From the NCBI GenBank assembly GCA_009779915.1, contig WRBA01000002.1, forward strand, positions 62,001-126,000: DNA of 64,000 nt, read 5' to 3'. Source of the stretch: Defluviitaleaceae bacterium. GTDB taxonomy: Bacteria; Bacillota; Clostridia; Lachnospirales; UBA5962. Positions 27,441-37,941 of the stretch are shown one piece after another; position 1 is the first letter of the stretch, and every line of letters begins with the position of its first letter. Below the pieces are notes generated by a model that saw only the letters and a list, made by a program, of their open reading frames with translations, was not told where the DNA came from and did not search any database. The translations under genes and the position numbers were made by a program.

Positions 27441-27677
27441 TTATCTTACTGTATCTACATCTATATCTCTGTCTCTGTTCCAAACCCTGTGATACATACT
27501 TAGACAGTACAAACCTGCAGCACCTACAAGGATGTAAATAAATCTTGATGCCATTGTAGACATTCCGCCGAATATGCCGGCCACAAGGTCATATTGGAAA
27601 AACCCTATTAAGCCCCAGTTAACTGCACCTACAATAACTAAGGTTAGACAAAGCCAATCTATAGGACGTGCTCTCAT
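27441..27677 (-). CDS. DUF378 family small membrane protein
   Basis: A 78-residue protein with two hydrophobic helices: WLCLTLVIVGAVNWGLIGFF (the WGLIGF motif is typical of DUF378/YuzA proteins) and a second, FIYILVGAAGLYCLSMY. The charged C-terminal tail ends in alternating Asp and Arg. The start is ATG 27677, about 8 nt after GGAGG; a longer frame starting at 27692 has no site. Function in the family is unknown. It is a single-gene unit between two terminator-like regions. Confidence 0.88.
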   Translation of the reverse strand: MRARPIDWLCLTLVIVGAVNWGLIGFFQYDLVAGIFGGMSTMASRFIYILVGAAGLYCLSMYHRVWNRDRDIDVDTVR

Positions 27678-27759
27678 AGCGATAACCTCCAAAAGCGGTG
27701 TGTATTTTTGCGGCTAATAAAAATCTAAGCCTAAAAAACCGCTTTGAATTATTATTATC

Positions 27760-28182
27760 CTATAAATCATCATTATCCATCATATTTTTTACAATTTTTT
27801 TATTAACGACACTTTGCACCATAAGAGGCAATATTTTTTTATGAATGGTTAAATTGTAGCATTTATCATAAAGCCCATGAAAATCCTCATACAATTTAAT
27901 CAAAAGACTATCATCAACTGATTCTATATAAGCCTCAAAAAGTTTTCCAATATCAGGGAGAGAATAAATTTCTTTAAACTCATAAATTAAGGCAAGAAGA
28001 ATTATATGCTTTTTAAGATAATATCTTTTTTTAGCCGGAGGCGGTATTATACCAATCCGCACATAGTTTTGAATCATGGTTTTTGTAAAATGCATACCGA
28101 ATCCATCAAAAAAGCGAATAACTTGAGAAACTGTCATTTCCCCATTATAACTTCCAATATTTTTCAAAATATTATGTATCAT
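27760..28182 (-). CDS. DUF1836 domain protein (MerR-like HTH)
   Basis: A 140-residue protein with a MerR-like winged-helix N terminus (MTVSQVIRFFDGFGMHFTKT, then MIQNYVRIGIIPPPAKKRYY), the signature of DUF1836, followed by a helical C-terminal half. Such proteins are common in Firmicutes and are presumed DNA-binding; the target is unknown. AGGAGC precedes the ATG. Its start lies 9 nt after the dut stop, so it is probably co-transcribed with dut. Confidence 0.8.
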   Translation of the reverse strand: MIHNILKNIGSYNGEMTVSQVIRFFDGFGMHFTKTMIQNYVRIGIIPPPAKKRYYLKKHIILLALIYEFKEIYSLPDIGKLFEAYIESVDDSLLIKLYEDFHGLYDKCYNLTIHKKILPLMVQSVVNKKIVKNMMDNDDL

Positions 28183-28191
28183 AAAATGCTC

Positions 28192-28650
28192 CTATTTATT
28201 ATTGCTGTGTCCTGTATGCCCAAAGCCGCCGCTGCCTCTTTTGGTATTGGGAAGGTCATCTGTTTCTTTAAAATCAGGGCATAAAATTTTGGCTATGACC
28301 ATTTGAGCTATCCTATCACCTCTTGCTACTTCGAAATCCTCACTACCGTGATTTATGAGGATTACTTTTATCTCACCTCTATAATCCGAATCTACTGTCC
28401 CTGGAGAGTTTAGGGTCGTAACCCCAAACTTTGCCGCAAGCCCGCTTCTGGGTCTAATTTGAGCCTCGTAATCAGGAGGGATTGCTATACGGATGCCTGT
28501 GGAAATGGCTTTATATTCACCCGGCTTTATTATCACGCACTCCGTAACATTAGCGCACAAATCCGCACCTGCAGAGCCTGATGTTTGATATTTGGGAAGC
28601 TCCAGATCATGAGCATTTTCAACTTTGCTTATTAAAAAATCATTTGTCAT
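28192..28650 (-). CDS. dut: dUTP diphosphatase
   Basis: A 152-residue trimeric dUTPase that hydrolyses dUTP to dUMP and pyrophosphate, keeping uracil out of DNA. The five family motifs are visible: [33 protein letters not shown] with the catalytic Asp, RGDRIAQMV, and the C-terminal [10 protein letters not shown] that closes over the active site. The start is ATG 28650, with GAGGTAG upstream; a longer frame to 28695 would begin inside the terminator hairpin of the upstream gene. It is followed by the DUF1836 gene. Confidence 0.95.
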   Translation of the reverse strand: MTNDFLISKVENAHDLELPKYQTSGSAGADLCANVTECVIIKPGEYKAISTGIRIAIPPDYEAQIRPRSGLAAKFGVTTLNSPGTVDSDYRGEIKVILINHGSEDFEVARGDRIAQMVIAKILCPDFKETDDLPNTKRGSGGFGHTGHSNNK

Positions 28651-28668
28651 AGCTACCTCATGATTTGA

Positions 28669-28702
28669 AAATGCCTTGCCTAATAGGATGGGCAAGGCAT
28701 TT
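28669..28702 (-). terminator. Intrinsic terminator after gap
   Basis: On the minus strand AAATGCCTTGCC (28691-28702) pairs with GGCAAGGCATTT (28669-28680) around a 10-nt loop, followed by a short T-run. It separates gap from dut, and its stem lies close to the dut ribosome-binding site. Confidence 0.8.
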
Positions 28703-28724
28703 AATATTTTATATTATTACAGCT

Positions 28725-29741
<1,017 letters not shown>

Positions 29742-29824
29742 CTAGGTTAATTATCTTTAATTTCAAAGTTCCTATCTATTAGTATAACATATTTCTGTAT
29801 TCACGGGAAACAATTTCAGTTAAC

Positions 29825-32800
29825 TTAAGCAAAATACTTTACACCGGATAAGAAAATTTCCGCTTCATAATTTCCAGGGACATTTTTAAATGCAGCTTTA
29901 GTATATCTTTCATTATGACCCATTTTGCCGAAAACCCGCCCATCAGGGCTTGTAATACCTTCTATTGCTAAGGTTGAGCCGTTAGGGTTAAACTCAAAGC
30001 AGTTAGCACCATTACCGTCAAAATCCACATATTGAGTGGCTATTTGCCCATTTGATTTTAATATTTCTAAATCAGCTGGCTTTGCTAAAAATCTGCCTTC
30101 GCCATGGCTTATAGCTACGCGGTAAATCTCACCGGGCTTAGTCCGCCACAGCCAAGGGGATTTGTTGGAAATTACTTTTGTATTGAGTATAGAGGATACA
30201 TGCCTGCCTATTTTGTTGGATGTAAGAGTAGGGCTTAACTCATTAAGCTCCCTAATCTCACCGTGAGGCAAAAGTCCAAGCTTAACAAGAACTTGGAAGC
30301 CGTTGCATATACCTATAACAAGACCATCCTTCGTGCCAAGCAAGCTCTCCAAGGCGTTTTTAATATATTCATTCCTAAAAGCCGCGGCTATGAATTTGCC
30401 GCTGCCTCCAGGCTCATCCCCGGCACTAAAACCGCCGGGTAAGGCAAGTATTTGGGAGTTTTCAATCTTTTTAGCCATAATTTTGCAGCTTTCTTTAATT
30501 TGAGCTGCATTAAGGCTTTGTACCACAAAAATTTCAACTTCTGCGCCGGCGGCTTCAAAAGCCCTCGCTGTGTCGTACTCGCAATTAGTGCCGGGGAAGG
30601 CAGGGATTAAAACTTTAGGCTTAGCTATGCCAAGTTTGGAGAAAGTTTTAGGTGCATCAGCCAGCGGCTCCAAATTGTTGTCCTCAAAAGGTATATCTAA
30701 AAGCAAGTTAGTGTTAAAAACACTTTCAAGGGTTGAAAGCCACTTTGTAAGTGCCTCAAAATGGTTTATTTTCTTACCGTTTATTACGAAATCGATATCC
30801 TCAGTGGTATTGCCTAAATGAAGGGTTTCAAAGTCTTTGAAATTACTTTCAAACTTAGCTTTATCGCAGCCAAGCTCGAAAACAAAGCCGCCGTAATTTG
30901 CGCTAAACAGGCTTCTTTCATCAAGTTCAATATTAAAGCCTAAGCGATTACCGAAAGCCATTTTGGATAAAGCCTCGGATACACCGCCAAAGCCTATGGT
31001 ATGAGCTGAAATAATATTGTTGTTTGCGATATTTTCACAAACTATTTTATTAAGTTTACGAAGATATTCAAAATCAGGCATACCCTTATCATCAAATTGG
31101 TTAAACACCGCAAAAATTGGCGATCCGGCATTCTTAAACTCCGGTGAAATTATATTATCCACATGAGTATGGCTTACCCCAAAGCTTACAAGGGTAGGAG
31201 GCACATCAAGTTCGTTAAAAGAGCCGGACATAGAGTCCTTGCCCCCTATTGAAGCAGCACCAAGCTCAAGTTGGGCTTTAAGGGCACCTAAAAGTGCGGC
31301 AAAAGGCTTGCCCCACCTTACAGGATTTGCTCTTAAGCGTTCAAAATATTCTTGGAAGCTTAAGTAAATTTTACTTGGGTCACCCCCTGTTGCCACAATT
31401 TTCGCAACTGAGTCAATAACCGCGCACATAGCACCGTGATACGGGCTCCATTTTGACAATTTAGGGTCAAAACCAAAGGACATAATTGATGCAGTAGTCG
31501 TATCCCCTTCTATAACAGGCAGCTTAGATACCATTGAAAGAGCAGGGGTAAACTGGAATTTTCCGCCAAAAGGCATTAACACCGTGCCGGCACCTACAGT
31601 GGAGTCAAAATTTTCCGAAAGCCCCTTTCCGGCACAAACATTTAAATCGGCTAAGTTATTAAGCCATTTTTCTACAAGGCTTGCACCTTCTGTATTACGT
31701 TCCGTAAAAGCCTTAGGGGTCTCAATATAAACATCGGCGTACTGCTTTGCCCCATTAGTGTCAAGAAAATCCCTTGATATATTAACAATAGACTTGCCCC
31801 GCCAATTTATAACAAGCCTTCTGGAGTTATTAACATCGGCAACAACAACCGCATCTAAATTCTCCAAAGCGGACAGGCGGATAAACTCATCTGCGTCGCC
31901 TCCTGCGACACAAACTGCCATACGCTCCTGGGATTCGCTTATAGCAAGCTCCGTACCATCAAGTCCTTCATATTTTTTAGGCACTTTGTCTAAATTAACA
32001 ACAAGTCCTTCTGCAAGCTCGCCTATAGCAACACAAACACCGCCGGCACCAAAGTCATTACAGCGTTTTATAAGCTTTGTAACCTGAGGGTCTCTGAAAA
32101 GTCTTTGGATTTTACGTCCTGTAGGGGCGTTGCCTTTTTGTACTTGAGCGCCTAAAAGCATAATAGACTCATCAGTCTGCACTTTGGAGGAACCTGTTGC
32201 GCCGCCTATGCCGTCACGCCCTGTTTCCCCCCCAAGGAGTATGATTACATCCCCCTCAGAGGGTCGTTCTCTAACCACATGGGACGCAGGCACGGCACCA
32301 ACAAGGGCACCAAGCTCCATACGCTTTGCAACATAGCCTTCGTCATATATTTCATGGATAAGCCCCGAGGCAACTCCAACCTGATTACCGTATGAGCTGT
32401 AGCCACGTGCCGCTTCCTGAGTGATTTTCCGCTGAGGAAGCTTGCCTCTTAAAGTCTCCTCGAGAGGTGTCCTCGGGTCGCCGCTCCCTGTAATTCTCAT
32501 TGCCTGATAAACATAAGCTCTCCCTGAAAGGGGGTCTCTTATAGCCCCTCCAAGGCAAGTGGACGCGCCGCCAAAAGGCTCAATCTCAGTGGGATGATTA
32601 TGAGTTTCGTTTTTAAACATTAAAAGCCACTCTTCTTCTTTACCGTTTATATCAGCTTTTATTTTTACAGAGCAAGCATTAACTTCCTCGGATTCATCAA
32701 GGTTTTTAAGCACACCTGTTTTTTTCAAATACCGCATACCCATTTGAGCAATGTCCATAAGACTCACAGGCTTGTCCTTATCGCCATGAACCTCTTTGCG

Positions 32801-33592
32801 AAGTTTTAAATACTCCTCATAAGAAATTTTAATAGGCTCTGAAAACTTCCCATCCTCAATTTCGACTTTTTCAATATTTGTAAGGAAAGTGGTGTGCCTG
32901 CAATGGTCAGACCAATAAGTATCCAAAACCTTTATTTCAGTTATTGTAGGGTCACGTTTTTCAGTGTTTTTAAAATAATTATGGATATGTAATATATCCT
33001 CACGGCTCATTGCAAGTCCTAATTCCTCACAAAGCTCCATAAGTTTATCCTCTTGCATATCAATAAATTCATTAAGAATTTCCACGTCCCCAGGCTCAGT
33101 ATGAGGAGTTTTGAGGCTTTCAGGCTTTTTAAGCGAGCATTCCATAGAATCTACAGGGTTAATGATATAGGCTTTAACTTTGGCAATTTCCTCTTCATTT
33201 AACTGACCTTTAAGTACGTAAAACTTTGAGCTTACAACACAAATATTGTCCATCTCATCTTCGCCCATGATTATCTTTATAGCAGCCTCAGCCCAATCAG
33301 CCCTTTGGTCATACTGCCCGGGCAAATATTTCACTCCAAAGGCGCATTCATCGTTTGAAAGAGGCAAATTTTCTCTATAGCATATATCAACAGGAGGCTC
33401 AGAAAATACCGCACCTATACATTTTTCATATACCTCATCGCTTATGCCGGCTACATCATAACAATTTAATACACGTGCCCCTTGAAGGTTTTTAATCCCA
33501 AGATTATTATTAATATCGAAAAAAAAGCTCGACCCTTCCGTGCCTGCGGAAGGCTTACGCTCAACATAAATGCGCCTTATTTTGTTGTCCAT
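29825..33592 (-). CDS. purL: Phosphoribosylformylglycinamidine synthase, single-chain
   Basis: A 1255-residue FGAM synthase with all three activities in one chain, the large form found in many Clostridia. The central synthase domains contain FKNETHNHPTEIEPFGGAST and GGETGRDGIGGATGSSK. The C-terminal glutamine amidotransferase starts KVLIPAFPGTNCEYDTARAF and has its nucleophile in VIGICNGFQ (Cys near residue 1092). It converts FGAR, ATP and glutamine to FGAM in purine synthesis. TAGGAG precedes the ATG, which lies only 8 nt after the codY stop, so the two genes are very probably co-transcribed. Confidence 0.97.
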   Translation of the reverse strand: MDNKIRRIYVERKPSAGTEGSSFFFDINNNLGIKNLQGARVLNCYDVAGISDEVYEKCIGAVFSEPPVDICYRENLPLSNDECAFGVKYLPGQYDQRADWAEAAIKIIMGEDEMDNICVVSSKFYVLKGQLNEEEIAKVKAYIINPVDSMECSLKKPESLKTPHTEPGDVEILNEFIDMQEDKLMELCEELGLAMSREDILHIHNYFKNTEKRDPTITEIKVLDTYWSDHCRHTTFLTNIEKVEIEDGKFSEPIKISYEEYLKLRKEVHGDKDKPVSLMDIAQMGMRYLKKTGVLKNLDESEEVNACSVKIKADINGKEEEWLLMFKNETHNHPTEIEPFGGASTCLGGAIRDPLSGRAYVYQAMRITGSGDPRTPLEETLRGKLPQRKITQEAARGYSSYGNQVGVASGLIHEIYDEGYVAKRMELGALVGAVPASHVVRERPSEGDVIILLGGETGRDGIGGATGSSKVQTDESIMLLGAQVQKGNAPTGRKIQRLFRDPQVTKLIKRCNDFGAGGVCVAIGELAEGLVVNLDKVPKKYEGLDGTELAISESQERMAVCVAGGDADEFIRLSALENLDAVVVADVNNSRRLVINWRGKSIVNISRDFLDTNGAKQYADVYIETPKAFTERNTEGASLVEKWLNNLADLNVCAGKGLSENFDSTVGAGTVLMPFGGKFQFTPALSMVSKLPVIEGDTTTASIMSFGFDPKLSKWSPYHGAMCAVIDSVAKIVATGGDPSKIYLSFQEYFERLRANPVRWGKPFAALLGALKAQLELGAASIGGKDSMSGSFNELDVPPTLVSFGVSHTHVDNIISPEFKNAGSPIFAVFNQFDDKGMPDFEYLRKLNKIVCENIANNNIISAHTIGFGGVSEALSKMAFGNRLGFNIELDERSLFSANYGGFVFELGCDKAKFESNFKDFETLHLGNTTEDIDFVINGKKINHFEALTKWLSTLESVFNTNLLLDIPFEDNNLEPLADAPKTFSKLGIAKPKVLIPAFPGTNCEYDTARAFEAAGAEVEIFVVQSLNAAQIKESCKIMAKKIENSQILALPGGFSAGDEPGGSGKFIAAAFRNEYIKNALESLLGTKDGLVIGICNGFQVLVKLGLLPHGEIRELNELSPTLTSNKIGRHVSSILNTKVISNKSPWLWRTKPGEIYRVAISHGEGRFLAKPADLEILKSNGQIATQYVDFDGNGANCFEFNPNGSTLAIEGITSPDGRVFGKMGHNERYTKAAFKNVPGNYEAEIFLSGVKYFA

Positions 33593-33600
33593 AAATACTC

Positions 33601-34224
33601 CTACCTCCTTTTATTAAATTTATCAAGTTCTGTTGTTAAGCGCTCATTTAAAATTTTTATATGAGTACCCTTAACTCCAAGAGAACGAGTTTCAATAAGC
33701 CCTGCGGATTCAAGCTTTCTAAGTCCATTAACTATAGCGGAACGTCCTAAGTTATGCTCATCGGCGATTTTTTTGGCTATTAAAACTCCCTCGGACTCTG
33801 AGAGTTCGCCTACAACATGAATTACAGCCTCAAGCTCTGAATATGAGAGAGTTGAAAGTGCCGCCTTAACATCAGAGCTTTTAGGGCGGCTGTTTTCAAT
33901 GCCTAAAATAACCAAAGTAATAAAAGATGAAATAAGCTCCCCGTATTTAAGCTCGTCCTCATTAAAAGCTTTTTTGCGCCCAAGCTCCAAGCCTCCTGTC
34001 CGCTCTCCTGAAAGAACAATTGGTAAAACCACACTTTCGAGTTCTAAATCAGATAAGCCTCCCAAAGGTTCGGTACGAAGAACAAGGGCACCCCTGTCAT
34101 CAACAATACGGACTGAAGCATTAAGAGCATTACCCAAATCCTCAGCCAATATTTTTATAAAATCGGCATAATCTAAGCTTCGTTTAATTGCGTCATAAAT
34201 TGTTTGGCGGGGGCTATATTGCAT
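33601..34224 (-). CDS. codY: CodY-type transcriptional repressor, short form
   Basis: The C-terminal half is clearly CodY: LSYSELEAVIHVVGEL followed by a winged helix with AKKIADEHNLGRSAIVNGLR and RSLGVKGTHIKILN. CodY represses nutrient-starvation genes when bound to branched-chain amino acids and, in many species, GTP. This protein has 207 residues instead of about 260. The loss lies in the N-terminal GAF domain: after VRIVDDRGALVLRTE it passes almost at once to LPIVLSGERTGGLELGR, skipping about 45 residues that in Bacillus carry most of the isoleucine pocket. The start is ATG 34224 with AGAGGAT upstream. The neighbours (dprA, topA, codY) are a conserved clostridial order. Confidence 0.88.
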   Translation of the reverse strand: MQYSPRQTIYDAIKRSLDYADFIKILAEDLGNALNASVRIVDDRGALVLRTEPLGGLSDLELESVVLPIVLSGERTGGLELGRKKAFNEDELKYGELISSFITLVILGIENSRPKSSDVKAALSTLSYSELEAVIHVVGELSESEGVLIAKKIADEHNLGRSAIVNGLRKLESAGLIETRSLGVKGTHIKILNERLTTELDKFNKRR

Positions 34225-34332
34225 ATTGCCGATCCTCTCTAATTATCCTGGCAATGGTGCATAACTAGTTTCAGTCAATTTTTTTTAGTGAATAAGCTTT
34301 AAAGCACTAAATGAGCTTGCTCATTTTGCTGT

Positions 34333-34427
34333 TTTAAAGTTTATGAACGCCACGAAATCCGTACATTTTGTAAGCAAAATATATGGATTCTCGAGGCTCG
34401 TTTAAGACCATTTTGGTCTTAAACGAC
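34333..34427. repeat. Dispersed double-hairpin repeat family A, copy 2
   Basis: A 95-bp copy in the 347-bp gap between codY and topA. Relative to copy 1, a T-A pair in hairpin 1 is replaced by C-G (both arms changed), which is a compensatory change. Hairpin 2 is identical. A family B copy follows 22 bp later. No other gene is seen in this gap. Confidence 0.9.
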
Positions 34428-34449
34428 TATGCCGCTTTTTGCTTCAACA

Positions 34450-34509
34450 ATGACCCGCAGTAGCGGACGAGCCGCAAGGCTCGGTTCCGGCTTTAGCCGG
34501 AAGTCTCCC
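34450..34509. repeat. Dispersed triple-hairpin repeat family B, copy 1
   Basis: A 60-bp GC-rich unit with three tandem small hairpins: CCGC-AGTA-GCGG, CGAGCC-GCAA-GGCTCG and TTCCGGC-TTTA-GCCGGAA, ending GTCTCCC. It matches 43494-43553 at 59 of 60 positions, the one difference being in a loop. Confidence 0.9.
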
Positions 34510-34571
34510 TTTTGCGAAACCCACGCAAAAATCATTACCGCAAAACACTCGCACCGCTCTAAAAAATTGCT

Positions 34572-36677
34572 TCAACTTAGGTTATGCACTGTTGCCTCCT
34601 CGTCATTTTTATCAACAAATTCTTTTGAATAGCCGCAAGTACTATCCGAGCATACTACTTTCTTGGTTTTAGAGCCTTTTTCTACCATATAGGCACCGCA
34701 AAGCGGGCAATCTTCCCCTGCCGGTTTATTCCAAGACATAAAATCGCAGTCGGGTGTGTTTTCACATCCGTAATATCTTCGCCCTTTTTTAGTTTTTTTA
34801 ATCAATATTTTGCCGCTGCATTTAGGGCAGTTAACATCTGCTTCCTCAAAAAACGGTTTTGTATTTCTACAATCAGGAAAAGAAGGGCAAGCAAGGAATT
34901 TTCCGAATTTTCCGTGCTTTATAACCATATTGGCACCGCAGTTGTCACAAAGGATATCGGTTTTTTCGTCCTCTATGGTTATTTCACCAACTTTTTCCTC
35001 AGCTTCTATTATTTTAGGCAAAAACTCAGCATAAAACTTTCTTATAAGCTCTTTCCACTCTAAATCCCCGTCTTCAATTCTATCTAAATCATTTTCGATT
35101 TTGGCTGTAAAATCTATATCAACAATATCGCCAAAATTATTTTCCATTATTTCATTTACAATTTCCCCAAGCTCTGTAGGGTAAAAAACCTTATTTTCTT
35201 TAACCACATAACCTCTGTGAAGTATTGTAGTTATAATAGCCGAATAAGTGCTTGGGCGACCTATACCAAGCTCCTCCAGGCTTTTTACAAGGCTTGCGTC
35301 AGAGTAGCGGGGCGGCGGCTGAGTAAAATGCTGTGTCCCGTCAATACTTACTGCCTTAAGTTTTTTCCCCTCTTTAAGTTCGGGCAGCTTTGAAGTATCA
35401 TCCTCTTCATCTTCTGTACTTTTGTACACAGCCAAATAGCCCGGAAATTTTAAAGTTGAGCCGGAGGCGCGAAAAGCAGCGTTACCTGCGGCAATTTTAA
35501 CCCCTAAAGTTTCAAAAACCGCGCTTTCCATTTGGCAAGCAACAAATCGCTCCCAAATAAGTTTGTATAATCTAAATTGGTCTCTTGACAATGAATCTTT
35601 TATAATAACAGGAGTAAGCCTTGTATAAGTGGGTCTTATTGACTCATGGGCATCTTGTGAACGACCTCTTTGTTTGTATTCTATCTTTTCTTTCACAGCA
35701 TATTCGCTGCCGAAATTATTTTCAATAAATGTTTTTGCCTCTAAAAAAGCTTCATCAGACACTCGTACCGAATCGGTACGGATATAACTTACAAGACCTA
35801 AAGTACCTTCCCCCTTTACATCAACCCCTTCGTAAAGCTGCTGAGCTATTTGCATTGTTTTATTAGTGGCAAAGCCTAAAGCCTTAGAAGCTTCCTGCTG
35901 CAAAGTGCTTGTTGTAAAGGGAGGGCTTGGCTTTCTTGTTTTAGTGCCAGTTTTTATTTCATCAACGACAAATTCTTCTTTTTTTATCTTGGCAAGAAGT
36001 TTATCAACCTCCGCTTTGCTTTTAAGTTCAGCCTTTTTACCGTCGATAGTTGCAAGTTTAACTTCAAACTTACTTTTACCATCCTGAAGTTTGGCTGAAA
36101 CCGTCCAATATTCCTCAGGGATAAAATGTTCAATCTCTTCTTCCCGGTCGCAAATCATTTTCATAGTTGCGGACTGGACGCGGCCTGCGCTTAAACGCCG
36201 TTTAACCTTCTTCCAAAGAAGAGGGCTTATTTTATAGCCTACAATCCTGTCCAAAATACGGCGGGCTTGCTGGGCGTCCACTAAATCCATATCAATATCT
36301 CTTGCTTGTTTAATGGATTTTTTGACCGCATCCTTCGTAATCTCATTAAAGCTTATACGCCCTGTGTTTTTATCTTGAAGCTTAAGCGCGTGATACAAAT
36401 GCCAGCTTATAGCCTCGCCTTCCCTATCAGGGTCTGTTGCGATATAAACTTTTTTTGCGTTTTTAACCTCTTTACGCAAAGTGGCTAAAATCTCACCTTT
36501 ACCTCGTATAGTGATATATTTAGGCTCGAAATCATTATCAAAATCAATACCCATATCGCTTTTTGGAAGGTCTCTAACATGCCCTACAGATGCTTCTACT
36601 TTATAATTACTGCCTAAAAATTTCTTAAGTGTTTTGGCCTTTGCCGGTGATTCAACAATAACCAAATTATCTGCCAT
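34572..36677 (-). CDS. topA: DNA topoisomerase I
   Basis: A 701-residue type IA topoisomerase that relaxes negative supercoils. The Toprim domain begins LVIVESPAKAKTLKKFLG and contains TDPDREGEAI. The catalytic Tyr is in LVSYIRTDSVRVS near residue 300. Three C-terminal zinc ribbons are complete (CDNCG...CPSFPDC, CPKCSG...CENTPDC, CPLCG...CSDSTC). The start is ATG 36677, 6 nt after GGAGG; an in-frame start at 36689 overlaps that site. A family C palindromic element sits 15 bp upstream of the start codon, between dprA and topA. The dprA-topA-codY order is conserved in Clostridia. Confidence 0.97.
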   Translation of the reverse strand: MADNLVIVESPAKAKTLKKFLGSNYKVEASVGHVRDLPKSDMGIDFDNDFEPKYITIRGKGEILATLRKEVKNAKKVYIATDPDREGEAISWHLYHALKLQDKNTGRISFNEITKDAVKKSIKQARDIDMDLVDAQQARRILDRIVGYKISPLLWKKVKRRLSAGRVQSATMKMICDREEEIEHFIPEEYWTVSAKLQDGKSKFEVKLATIDGKKAELKSKAEVDKLLAKIKKEEFVVDEIKTGTKTRKPSPPFTTSTLQQEASKALGFATNKTMQIAQQLYEGVDVKGEGTLGLVSYIRTDSVRVSDEAFLEAKTFIENNFGSEYAVKEKIEYKQRGRSQDAHESIRPTYTRLTPVIIKDSLSRDQFRLYKLIWERFVACQMESAVFETLGVKIAAGNAAFRASGSTLKFPGYLAVYKSTEDEEDDTSKLPELKEGKKLKAVSIDGTQHFTQPPPRYSDASLVKSLEELGIGRPSTYSAIITTILHRGYVVKENKVFYPTELGEIVNEIMENNFGDIVDIDFTAKIENDLDRIEDGDLEWKELIRKFYAEFLPKIIEAEEKVGEITIEDEKTDILCDNCGANMVIKHGKFGKFLACPSFPDCRNTKPFFEEADVNCPKCSGKILIKKTKKGRRYYGCENTPDCDFMSWNKPAGEDCPLCGAYMVEKGSKTKKVVCSDSTCGYSKEFVDKNDEEATVHNLS

Positions 36678-36691
36678 GATTTCCTCCATTG

Positions 36692-36817
36692 AGAATCTGT
36701 ATTCAGTAATGGATTGTGCATATATTGGAGTCTGATTTTGCGCTTAAGGAGACGTTGATGCAAAGTGGCGCGAAATCAGCCGGAAATATGTGCGATTGCT
36801 TGCTGAATGCAGGTTCT
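36692..36817. repeat. AGAACC palindromic element (family C), divergent copy
   Basis: A 126-bp long imperfect hairpin. The left end AGAATCTGTATTCAG matches the complement of the right end (AGAACCTGCATTCAG) at 13 of 15 positions, with both differences forming U-G pairs on the plus strand. Pairing continues inward through GATTGTGCATAT and CTGATTTTGCGC. It fills the dprA-topA gap and ends just before the topA ribosome-binding site. Confidence 0.7.
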
Positions 36818-36821
36818 TAAT

Positions 36822-37919
36822 TTATCTTGTATACTTTTGACCAGGCAGCTCGCTTATTTTACCTGCAAGCCCCAGCTTGGTAAGAGCCACCAGGACACTT
36901 CTTGGGTCAAGTTCTGATTTTTGGACAATATCATCTAAATCTATTGGCTCATCACCTAATAAAGCATATACCGTTTTTTCGTTTGGCGCAAGAGGTATAT
37001 TCTCATTATTATAAATTTCTTCATTAATATTATACAAATTTTCACTTTCCACTATACCTAAAGCGTCTAAAACATCCATAGCACAAGTTGCCACATGCGC
37101 TCCTTCTTTTATGAGTTTATTAGTGCCCTCACTTCTTGCACTTGTAATATTTCCAGGGACAGCCAGTACCTCGCGCCCTTGCTCAAGAGCGTGGTTAACA
37201 GTAATCATAGTGCCTGATTTTATACCGGACTCAATTACAATAAGAGCTAAACTTAAGCCGCTTATAATCCTGTTTCGCAAAGGGAAATGCCATCTGTCGG
37301 TATTTGTCCCGGGCGGGAATTCGCTTATAAGGCATCCTTTTTCTTTAATTGCCTCGTAAATCTTCTCATTTACAGCCGGATAGCATATATCAACACCACT
37401 GCCAAGTACGGCTGCCGTAGGCTGCCCCATATCTAGTGCCCCTTTATTAGCTACGGCGTCCAGCCCATCAGCCATGCCGCTGACTATAATTACACCTTTT
37501 TCAGCCAGTTCTTTGGAAATTTTATGAGCAGCGGTTCTGCCATAGCTTGTAGGTCTTCTTGTACCTATTATACTAATCCATAATTTATCGAAATCCGGCA
37601 TATTTCCAAGGATAAACAGCCCAAAAGGAGGATTTGGAATATCTTGTAAAAGAGGAGGGTAGCTATCTGAAAATTTTGATATAAAATGAATGCCTTTCTT
37701 CTCCATATCAAAAAGCATTTTGTCAGGGTGAAATCTTTGCTTTATATAAATTATTTTTGACAATACTCCCTCAGGCAGGGATTTGCACTCCCGCAACTGT
37801 ACCTGCGAAGCGTTGTAGACCCCTTCGGCACTTCCGAATTTTGTCAGTAAATAGTCTATATACTGGGAGCCCGGACCATATAAATGAGCCAGCCAAATCA
37901 TATGTTTTAAATCATCCAC
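36822..37919 (-). CDS. dprA: DNA-processing protein DprA
   Basis: A 365-residue DprA/Smf protein that loads RecA onto incoming single-stranded DNA in transformation. An N-terminal helix-hairpin-helix/SAM-like part is followed by the Rossmann-like core (ISIIGTRRPTSYGRTAAHKI, then GMADGLDAVANKGAL, LGSGVDICYP, FPLRNRIISGLSLALIVIE) and a C-terminal winged helix (TVYALLGDEPIDLDDI). The start codon is GTG 37919, 8 nt after AGGAGG. Upstream is a short AGAACC element and then the divergent comM gene, so two competence-type genes share one intergenic region. It starts the dprA-topA-codY-purL series. Confidence 0.95.
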   Translation of the reverse strand: MDDLKHMIWLAHLYGPGSQYIDYLLTKFGSAEGVYNASQVQLRECKSLPEGVLSKIIYIKQRFHPDKMLFDMEKKGIHFISKFSDSYPPLLQDIPNPPFGLFILGNMPDFDKLWISIIGTRRPTSYGRTAAHKISKELAEKGVIIVSGMADGLDAVANKGALDMGQPTAAVLGSGVDICYPAVNEKIYEAIKEKGCLISEFPPGTNTDRWHFPLRNRIISGLSLALIVIESGIKSGTMITVNHALEQGREVLAVPGNITSARSEGTNKLIKEGAHVATCAMDVLDALGIVESENLYNINEEIYNNENIPLAPNEKTVYALLGDEPIDLDDIVQKSELDPRSVLVALTKLGLAGKISELPGQKYTR

Positions 37920-37941
37920 TAACCTGTACCTCCTTTATCTA

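Noticed and set aside
34225-34571. Possible CRISPR array from the repeated segments at 34333 and 34450
   Set aside because: The segments are from two different repeat families, not regularly spaced direct repeats with unique spacers.
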